From: Quillaja saponaria
Taxonomy: Eukaryota > Streptophyta > Magnoliopsida > Fabales > Quillajaceae
NCBI GenBank assembly: GCA_029379385.1
Contig: CM055608.1
Coordinates: forward strand, 20,210,350-20,274,349
DNA: 64,000 nt
Direction: 5' to 3'
Below, in pieces: positions 50,601 through 58,837 of this stretch. A model generated the notes under the pieces. The model had not been told where the DNA came from. It did no database searches and saw only the letters and a program-made list of their open reading frames with translations. The translations under genes were made by a program, and so were the position numbers. Numbering within the stretch: the stretch's first letter is position 1; each line of letters begins with the position of its first letter.

Positions 50601-50885
50601 ATTGGCAAGAAGAAAAATATGGAACCATCGTGAAAGCAAGAAGTCTAAGTCAGTGGAGGTAAAAAAATAAATGGCAAAGAGAATAAAACAACTACAAAAA
50701 GTTAAGTCAAATTCTACCTTCAATTTGTGGTGCTAATTTAATTCTAACCTTTACATTTTATATACACATATATGTATAACTATTTATTGAATCCAACTTA
50801 CTTGATTTATACAGTTGTTTTACTTAAAATAAAAAAATTAACAAGATAAAAATCATCTTTAAATCAATTGAGTTACGATCAAGAA
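47670..50885 (-). mobile_element. LTR of the same family, left end truncated
   Basis: Minus orientation, about 3.2 kb. The first family block is gactttactaaatt...attgaacac (about 47675). Then come agagattccccgtaatgtgg (about 47740), tactagcatcactcg (about 48080), gtaactcagtcc (about 48269), ttgcccacacaccaaat (about 48327), ctcatcgtttacc (about 48651) and the A/G-rich part (50160-50690), ending near gagttacgatca (about 50883). The TGTCACACC start is missing. Antisense frames at 50176-50513 fall in the A/G-rich part that is shared, in degenerate form, by other copies and are not genes. A 22-T tract is at about 48307-48328. Confidence 0.72.
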
Positions 50886-51275
50886 TACCCCAATTTATTA
50901 TAATCCGAAGTTTCAATACCGGATTATGAAATTTTATATTATGAACTATGTTTTGTGGATGGGAAAAACCATTTGCTCATATACCTTATGTTCCTTCACT
51001 CAAATGCAATATCACATAAGTGGGTATTTGGTGTTATGTATAGTTTATATTCACTTGGATTCATTCTATTATATTCATATCTAAAACTACAAGGCAAATG
51101 CATCAATCGCTCTGTTTCTTCCATTGCATGCAGCCATAGCAGAGCTTCAGTGACAATTTAGTGGATGAGGTAATTTTCTATCTATTTTTCTTTGAGACAC
51201 TCCCTCAAGTGTTTAGGTTTTTAACAAAACCACAAGCTAGGTTGTCTGAACAATCCAAGAAATACAAGAAAATCA
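50886..51275. other. Spacer, no gene seen
   Basis: A 68-codon frame (50955-51161) has no recognisable features. Otherwise the stretch is AT-rich and non-coding. Confidence 0.4.
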
Positions 51276-51277
51276 AT

Positions 51278-51755
51278 CTTATGACACCCTAGTCAGTTAT
51301 TTGTGTATGGGGTTGGTGTGTGCTGAATCCCACATCGAATGTATAATGGATTGATCTTGGATATAAAAGCTACAAGTACCAATTACCATTCTTGTCAAGA
51401 ATTTAAGTGGGAGAGTTTATGGATCCCTAGTGAGTAATCTATGAATGAGGTTTGCATATGTTGAATTCCACATCGAATATATCTAGGTTGATCTTGGATA
51501 TATAAGTTTAAAGAACCAACTACCATTCTTGTCAAGGAGTTTGTGACCCCCCAATCAGATCTATGTATGGGGTTGGCGTGTGTTAAATCTCACATCGAAT
51601 GTATATTAGGTTGATCATGGATATATAAGTTATAAGAACCAATTACCATTCTCGTTGAGAATTTAAGTAGGAGAGTTAATTTGTGAATCCCCAATCATTG
51701 ATCTATATGTGGGATTGGTGTGTGCTAACTGAATATATAAGCTATAAGAACCAAC
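51278..51755 (+). repeat. Four-unit tandem repeat with TATA-like boxes
   Basis: Four units of 122-138 bp. Each contains ggttggtgtgtgctgaat, a cacatcgaatgtat block (51331, 51469, 51591; deleted in the fourth), ggttgatcttggatatataag and accaattaccattcttgtcaa. The gatatataag words look like TATA boxes. The tcccacatcg motif resembles words common in plant LTR/TRIM promoter regions. The units lie about 0.5-1 kb beyond the 3' end of the CHS gene. Confidence 0.8.
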
Positions 51756-52219
51756 CTTCCAGCTGGCATTTTAATACTGGATACTACCAAGCAATTTCCA
51801 ATTATAGCAAATTATTGTCGGAGGGACAAAAGACGTGTACTGTCGCACCCCTTGCCTGAACAATAATTGATGAACATCATAAATTATACTATCATTCATA
51901 AAATTATGTACAATTATTGTTAATATCTATTAATTAGGCAATCATAATTATCTTTGAACTATATTTATTTGATTTGATCAATAAAACTTTGAAATGTTGA
52001 CAAAGAATATAGCTTAATATATTTTTTGGGTATTACATATGCATAAAAATAACATTGAATGACCATACCAGAAACAAACCGTTACACATTTTTTAACAAG
52101 CTGTAAAATTACTAAAAGGCATAGCCTTTTCCTTATTGGTTTCCCTAATTAATTACTTCTCTCGTGGAAGCCACAATACATACAACATACCTGCCGGCCC
52201 ATTCAAACATCTCCATTAT
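51756..52219. other. 3' flank of CHS, non-coding
   Basis: Includes the second copy (51930-52025) of the repeat at 47555-47665 and, on the minus strand, an AATAAG at 52132-52137 about 85 nt after the CHS stop that may serve as polyadenylation signal. No other gene is seen. Confidence 0.5.
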
Positions 52220-53536
52220 TTAATTGGTTTCAACCGGAACACTGTGCAACACCACCGTCTCTACCGTCAGCCCTGGTCCGAAACCAAATAGAACACCCCA
52301 TTCCAAACCGTCTCCGGTGGTTGCTTTCCCTTCCTCCACCGATTTCTTCCTCATTTCATCCAATATAAACAGCACACAAGCACTGGACATGTTACCGTAC
52401 TCACTCAAAACATTACGTGTTGCTCTCAGCTTCTCTTCCTTAAGTCCAAGCTTGACCTCCACTTGATCCAGAATTGCGGGTCCACCCGGATGAACAATCC
52501 AGAATAACGAGTTCCAGTCGCTTATACCAATTGGATTAAACGCTTCGTTTAAGCTCTTCTCTATGTTCTTGGATATAATCCCAGGCACATCCTTTAGCAA
52601 GTGAAACGTGAGCCCCGCCTCTCGTAAATGACCGTCGATGGCGCCGTCCGAGTCCGGTAAGATCGTTTGTGCCGCCGACACGAGCTGAAAAATTGGGCGT
52701 TCAACGGTGGTGTCAGGTTCAGAACCGATAATAAGAGCACCCGCGCCGTCACCGAACAATGCCTGACCCACCATAGAGTCCAAGTGAGTATCGGAGGGCC
52801 CACGGAAAGTAACGGCTGTGATCTCAGAACAAACGACAAGAACGCGTGCACCTTTATTATTTTCAGCTAAATCCTTGGCAAGACGGAGGACGGTTCCACC
52901 GGCGAAACAACCTTGTTGGTACATCATGAGTCGTTTGACAGAGGGTCTAAGGCCAAGAAGTTTAGTGAGCTGGTAATCACATCCGGGCATGTCCACACCA
53001 GATGTGGTGCAGAACACAAGATGGGTAATCTTTGATTTGGGCTGACCCCATTGTTTTATTGCCTTTACAGCTGCTTCTTTTCCCAGCTTTGGTACTTCAA
53101 CAACTGCTATATCCTGACGAGCATCAAGGGAAGGTGCCATGTAGGCACATAAATTTGGGTTCTCTTTCAGAATTTCTTCATCCAAGTACAAGTATCGCTT
53201 CTTTATCATGGATTTGTCACCTACAATGATCATATATTATTTAATTAGATAAAATAAAAAAATAAAATAAAAACTAAAATCAAATTCTAGTGATCATCTA
53301 CTTGTGTGTTGTTCACACATATCTACAATATTAGATTTAAAAAACATGTGTATCTTACACATGCGCTTGAATTTCTCTTTGAGATCCGTCATGTGTTCGC
53401 TGTTGGTGATGCGGAAGTAGTAGTCGGGATATTCAGCTTGAAGAACATAATTGGAGGGCGTGGCGGTGCCAATGGCTAAAATGGTGGCAGGGCCTTCGGC
53501 ACGCTGGGCCTTTCGGATTGCTTCGATGGATGCCAT
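52220..53536 (-). CDS. CHS: Chalcone synthase-family type III polyketide synthase, two exons
   Basis: Exon 1 is 53536-53359 (178 nt) and exon 2 is 53220-52220 (1001 nt). The 138-bp intron (53358-53221) has GTAAG and TGTAG borders and interrupts Cys60 after its first base, the conserved CHS intron site. The spliced product is 392 aa, the normal family length, and aligns without gaps to the standard CHS numbering. Cys164 is in QQGCFAGG, His303 in IVHPGG and Asn336 in GNMSS, the catalytic triad. Gatekeepers Phe215 and Phe265, plus Met137, Thr132, Ser133, Thr197, Gly256 and Ser338, are all CHS-like, and the signature GFGPG is at 372-376. The expected reaction is p-coumaroyl-CoA plus three malonyl-CoA to naringenin chalcone, in the cytosol as a homodimer, the first step of flavonoid synthesis. 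Unusual residues: Cys140 (normally Ala), Ile97-Ala98, Gly220, Val302 and an extra tail PVETN. Intact, but substrate choice is inferred. Confidence 0.95.
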
Positions 53537-53650
53537 TACTGATATTGATGAGCTCCAACTTAATTAGCTCCTCAATTATGGAGGCAAGAGTAGTAACGAG
53601 ATTTTCGGTGACGAGAAAAATAGGAAGAGGAGTTTGGTTTTAAACGAGGT

Positions 53651-53706
53651 TGAGGGTTGGTTGAATGCTTTAAAAAAATAAAAATACGTGAGGGTTGGTT
53701 GAATGG
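53651..53706 (-). promoter_or_regulatory. Duplicated MYB-type box with ACGT element, CHS promoter
   Basis: Two identical 17-bp copies, on the minus strand CATTCAACCAACCCTCA, lie at 53651-53667 and 53689-53705, 38 bp apart. Each holds CCAACC, a variant of the MYB recognition element/H-box that drives CHS promoters. A CACGTA (minus) element at 53685-53690 touches the distal copy. The A/T run between them (53669-53684) is a weak TATA candidate, about 135 bp before the start codon. If that is the TATA box, the proximal copy lies near the transcription start. Confidence 0.55.
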
Positions 53707-53723
53707 ACGGGCAGCAGAGAAAA

Positions 53724-53729
53724 CACGTG
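53724..53729 (-). promoter_or_regulatory. G-box CACGTG upstream of CHS
   Basis: Perfect palindromic G-box 188 bp upstream of the ATG, next to the MYB-type boxes. G-box plus MYB element is the classical light-responsive unit of CHS genes, bound by bZIP (HY5-like) or bHLH factors together with MYBs. The sequence is seen; the function is inferred from the family. Confidence 0.6.
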
Positions 53730-53830
53730 AGCTGCGGGTTAATCTAATGGAAACCAGTGGTGGATCAAATGCCACATGAAAATTTATGGAGTCATTTATA
53801 CCAGAGAATATCACCATCTCATTGATGCCA

Positions 53831-55724
53831 TATAATTCATGCTCTGCTCAATTATTTAAGAAGACGTATGATTCTAGTAACCGAGCCTCGTAATTTCGAA
53901 TTTATGATGTTTTGACTCTCTTTCAATTTTGTAAAATATCTTAGCGATTAGAATCTAAAATTTTCAGTTTTACAGTTTAATATATAGATAAGTTATTAAT
54001 TTATATATGGCAAGAGAGTTACTTCCCATTTATTATAGGTAACTCAAGATAAATATAATGAGACAAATTTATCCTTTGCTTTTTATAATTGTGTTTAGGC
54101 TTATTTTTAGTCATTATTGTTTGAACGAAAGTTCAATTTTATTACTTATATTTAAAAAGTTAAAATATTATCTTTCTAGTTTCAAAAATTACGCAATAAG
54201 GTTCTATTTATTACTTTCTATCAAATCTAATTTAATGACATATCACGTGACAAATAATATCTTACATATCTTTTATCCACATGTTATTATATAATACTCA
54301 TTTTATACGTCACTTTTTGTTAAGTTTAATTTTAACAAAAAGTAATTGCAATGACCATATTGCATGATTTTGAAAACTATAAAAATGACATTTAGACTTT
54401 TTAAAATGTAAAAATGTAACTGAATTATTGATTTAATTATAAAGATTAAAAGTATAATTTAGCTTTATTTTAATTATAAGTATATATTTATTAGGCTATA
54501 AACATAAAAATAAAAGAATATTTTTCTACCTTAGTACAGATAGGACAAACTTATCTTTTATTTTTTATTTATTTAAAATCTAGACTAAAATGTACAAGAT
54601 GAAAAGCTGACGCACTCCATAATTTAGATAAGATTGAGTAGGACAACTGATATCCGATCGGATAACATTACGCTTGTACTTGCTGTTATTTATAATCATC
54701 CATACCCTACACCAACGGATTGAGATTTTTATTCTCAAGCAAAGAAAAAAAATATGAAATTTTTGTAGTGGATACAAATTGGATAATAAATAAGATAGTA
54801 TGCCTACAAAAATACAATTGTTTATATATTATTTATTTTTAAAAAACAAATTATATCTTTTTATAGGCACACAATGGATAAATGCTTATTAACAACACAT
54901 TTATAATTAGTTGAATGGGTGGTAAGAACGACTAAGAATTAGGTAAAAATCCCAACTTACATACAAACTGAAGTTCAAAACTTTTCTCTAACATTGTTGC
55001 TTTGTCTTTCTTGGTTAATCTACATCTCAGGTTAATTACTACCGAACCTCCTCCAAGCTAGGCCCCTCGTTCCAAACCTTGTGTTTTCTCGTTAGGCCAT
55101 TTCAACGTTACCCGCATATATTATCATTTCCACCACACTTGATAGAAATTTGTAAAAACGAAAAAAGAAAGAGATCATTAGTTGTTCAGATCTCATGAAT
55201 TATAATTTTATCATTATCTTTATTTCACATGGATATTAAAAGAACAAGATAGAAGGAAAGCAACTAATCTATGCATGTGACAGATGATAAATGAATATAT
55301 GAATTGTAACTTACCATTATCAATTATTCAATTCATAATAAATTTTTTTTTTTTCCTCTCGACTTCTTTCAATTATTTTTCATTTTAATATTTATCTCAA
55401 ATATTTTCTTTCTTTCTCTCTCTTAACGAAAAAGTTATTTAGAAGAATGAAAGAAACACGAGGGTATCTTTTATTTTTATTTAATTTTACTTATTTCAAA
55501 TAAATAAGTGGGTTGCATAACTAATTTTAAATTATGAGTTTGAATTATATAAAGTAATTACAATCAAAATATTAACGTGCTTGCAGCAATTCTTAACGAT
55601 GGGAGCTTATAGAACTTCCCGGTACCCAAAGTTCCTGATAATACATTGTTTTTTGTTTCATCGATCTTTGAGTATGACGTTCTTCATCCCAAATGGATCC
55701 CAAAAGGTCGTAATGGTACAATGG
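53831..55724. other. Upstream intergenic DNA with local duplication (copy 1)
   Basis: No gene. The part 54650-55480 is related to 56120-56560: tataatcatc...caccaacgga, ttattctcaa(g/a)caaag, aagaattaggtaaaaatc and ttctttctctcttaacgaaaa occur in the same order. The GTAGTG at about 54762 looks like a CACTA end but is ataatg in the other copy, so it is a chance motif. Open frames at 54058, 54580 and 55593 are AT-rich chance frames. Confidence 0.5.
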
Positions 55725-55900
55725 CACTACAAAAAATTTATGTGTAAATAAATATAAACCCATACAGCTTCTTGACACCTGCGTAAAGTGGGTGTCAAAT
55801 CACTCTTTCGGAACAAATAATAAAAAATTATACTAAATGTTATACATTAACAAATAATAAAAAATTATACTAAATGTTATACATTAAAAACGTAGGATTT
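55725..55900 (+). mobile_element. Possible CACTA-like terminus with hairpin and 37-bp tandem pair
   Basis: CACTACAAAAAA starts at 55725. It is followed by an inverted pair ttgacacc/ggtgtcaa (55772-55779 and 55791-55798), a pattern seen near ends of plant CACTA elements. Two perfect copies of a 37-bp unit (acaaataataaaaaattata...) follow at 55813-55886. No partner terminus with a matching target duplication was identified. Confidence 0.4.
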
Positions 55901-57000
55901 ATATTTTCCAATATTTAGTATTATTTCCGGTAATGCTTATTTATTTGAACTTAACAAGAAATGATATAACTAATCCATGTAGGTAAAGCAAATCTAAGAG
56001 AGATGATCATGTAAACAACAAAAAGTGTGTTTAATTATGTATGTGGATAATGTAAAAAAAAATTTACATTTTTAATTTCTTAATTTTTCTTATTATTATT
56101 TTTTTTTTTACAAGCTGTGATTTATAATCATCTATATATATACCCCACACCAACGAATTAGTTTTTTATTCTCAAACAAAGAGAAAAAATGAGATTTTTA
56201 TAATGAATATACAAATTGAATTATAAATAATACATGTACAGTTAATTGAATTATTGAATAGGTAGGTGCCAAGAATTAGGTAGAAATCTTAAGAAAGGTT
56301 TACTCAATACGACATATATTTATTAGGCTCAGATCATGTGTATTTCACATATGAAACACGACGTTCTGGAAGAAACCTGTATGAGCAATAATATAATAGA
56401 GAAAATTATTTCACCAGTGAATGTGTAAAGGCATAACCTTTTCTTAGTCTTTTGAATCCTTTCAATTTTTTGCCCATATAAGACGAGAGAATGCTCTCAA
56501 TATTTTTTCTTTCTTTCTCTTAACGAAAAGGCTATTTATTTGGTTGGGAACAAAATAAGAAAGAAAAAAAATAAAATTGAAAGGAAACTTGAGTGAGAGA
56601 AGAAAAAGAAAAGAGACTATACAAGCTGTTCCTCTCTTCTTAAAGTAATGAGATAATTTTGATATTGCCTATAGATGTTTACAACAATAACTTTAATTTA
56701 CTACTTCACTAAATGCACAAAACTTGAATTGTCTACTCTACTAAATGCACAAAATTATATGAGTGTATATTTGTTTGTGTGATACACTTCCATGCATTGG
56801 TTAATTTTTCTTCAAACTAATATATGTTTTTCATTAGTATATGTAAATTTTGTAATTCATCAAAACCTAAAATTGGGGCAACACTAGATAAAATAATAAT
56901 AAAAATTACTGCAGTACATAAACTTGATAACTTCCTTTTTTTTCCTTTTCAGCATGCCATGTGATTACATCTTATTTGAAAGGAATCTATCTTAAATTCT
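55901..57000. other. Intergenic DNA with local duplication (copy 2)
   Basis: The region 56120-56560 is the second copy of the local duplication described at 54650-55480. The rest is AT-rich, with pyrimidine runs, and shows no gene. Confidence 0.45.
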
Positions 57001-57490
57001 AGTTATTTTTTTTGAACTTATGAAGATCTTAACGAAATACAATTTTACAATTCATGAAAATGATTCAATCAGTAGTAGTGTTCTTTTTGGTATGGTGTTG
57101 TGGTTGACATATATATTGGTGTAACTTGTGCTTATGTGAATCAAGTCTAAGAGACAAGATGTTATACTCTCATAATTTGTCTCAGTTATGGTGCTTTGAA
57201 TATATATACCCTTATCTAAATCTTGATAATACTAGATTATACCAATTCAACAATTCATTATTCTTGTAACGAATTTCATTATTACCATGATTAATACTTT
57301 AAAATAACTTCTATATAAAGGGGTTAAAAACCCCAAACAAGACATTTTATTCTCTTCAACTTAACTCTTTTACAGCTTTTTAGATTATTACTCTAAGTAT
57401 ACTAACTTGATCCTCAGAGTTTTTCCAAGTTCTAAGGACCTGTCAAGATCCAAGTGGAAGACACTTTAGCTGGTAAAATCCAATTTTAAC
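57001..57490 (+). mobile_element. Ty3/gypsy LTR 3' part
   Basis: Contains a TATA-like ctatataaagggg at about 57311-57323 and a leader-like CT-rich stretch, and ends just before a primer-binding-site-like sequence at 57492. The left end was not found. Confidence 0.5.
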
Positions 57491-57491
57491 A

Positions 57492-57511
57492 TTGGCATCA
57501 TCCATAGAAAA
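57492..57511 (+). other. Degenerate gypsy primer-binding site
   Basis: ttggcatcatccatagaaa matches the frequent plant gypsy PBS form TTGGCGCCGTCTGTGGGAA through C-to-T/G-to-A changes only, the signature of deamination of silenced elements. It fixes the plus orientation of this element. Confidence 0.5.
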
Positions 57512-58342
57512 TCTATTTGATTTGGATTTCTGATACCTGTACCAAAACAAAATTCAAAAACTCTCAAACATGGAAGATCTATTCTTTGAATTTTCAGACC
57601 AATTTTGAAATCAAACCATAAATATGAGCACATCACCTCACCGATAAAATTTTCCCGAACAATATACATAAAAAAGACCACCGTTGGATGCCGAACGCTC
57701 CACTATGCGCCACTGTAGCCAAAATATACAAAAACAAAGAGGCAGAAGAAATGGCCTTTCAAGTCTTTTTTTCACCAATCTGCGACAAACCAAATTTGCC
57801 GATAAACCTCATGCAGTATCCAACACCTCTTTCAGATCATAGTGTCACCAAGAACGTTTCCATGGGAGGCCGCACATGCAGCTGCAACAAGCTATGTTAA
57901 ATTTGTGGTAGCAATTCAGATCTAGCTCGACCCAAATCCAAATCTAACCCAATTTAACCCATCTGCCATATTTGGCCAAAATGCATATTCAGCCCAGATT
58001 AGGTATACAAAATTATTATTCGGTCTTTGCATTTTTATATTTTTACGTGTATGGTCCTAGACTATTATATATTTATAAAACTGGATCAGAACTTTTATAA
58101 TTTTACAAATTTGACCCAAATTGTTAAATATTTTCAATATTTAGCCCATATTTTCTATAATTACACAAGTCACCTAAAAACTTAATAATTTATAGAGTTA
58201 CCACAAATCTTTCATTTTTCAAAAATATTCTCCCAAATTTCATATTAATCGCCTAAATACTTCTAGATAATTGCCCGTAGACCCCATACTTTTATATTCT
58301 CATATAAATCACATGTATGATTCTATTAAATTACATATAGAT
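57512..58342 (+). other. Leader/5' internal remnant of the gypsy element and AT-rich spacer
   Basis: Follows the PBS. Short open frames (57688-57900 and others) carry no recognised Gag motif. From about 57960 the sequence is a monotonous series of tttg.acccaaa-type words and is non-coding. Confidence 0.35.
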
Positions 58343-58835
58343 GTTGGGAAATCTAAGGTTATGCATCACATGCATAGGCAGCAAAATTAAAATTTTATCA
58401 AACCAAGAACATTGGTATTCAATTAACTATAATATATAAAGAAAGCTAAAGATTAGAACTAACCTCTTGAAGCTTTTCTCACGCAGCTAGTTTGATTGTT
58501 TAGTAAGAATGCTTAAAGTTCTTCCACAAATCATTAAAATGATTCTCCTAATTAAACAAAGTATGATCAATTATTAGTAACTTATTCAAACTAATAAGCC
58601 TCTAATGAAATAGTTCACATAATTGATCGACTATAACCTTTACCTTTTTGTAAAAGATTCGATGGAATTGATTCACCCTTAGGATATGTGCTAGCTTCTA
58701 CTTGGTTGAATCTTCAATGGAGAATTGTCCTTGCAGCAACAACACATTTTCTTCAACAATGGGGGTCATGGCTAGGGGAGGATAAATTTTCAAGAACTCA
58801 TTCTTGCTTCTAATCCTTACTTCTAAACCATTTTG
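58343..58835. mobile_element. Copia-like LTR fragment
   Basis: Starts TGTTGGGAAATC, a common copia LTR start, and continues with aatctaaggttatgcatcacatgcat and aactaacctcttgaagctttt, both typical of such LTRs. The right end is missing because the tandem array begins at about 58838. Confidence 0.45.
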
Positions 58836-58837
58836 GA

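Larger units (their letters stand above)
53537..53830 (-). promoter_or_regulatory. 5' UTR and proximal promoter region of CHS
   Basis: Higher GC than the surroundings. Besides the G-box and the duplicated MYB box, there is a canonical-looking TATAAATGA on the minus strand at 53792-53800, but it is 264 bp from the ATG and upstream of the G-box. Using it would place the regulatory boxes in the leader. Transcription start cannot be decided from sequence. Confidence 0.45.

Noticed and set aside
52224..52870. Plus-strand and alternate-frame open frames over the CHS exon
   Set aside because: Shadows of the GC-richer CHS coding sequence.
54747..54767. Apparent CACTA right terminus (aaatttttgtagtg)
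   Set aside because: The duplicated sequence near 56200 has ataatg at the same place, so the motif arose by point changes and is not a transposon end.
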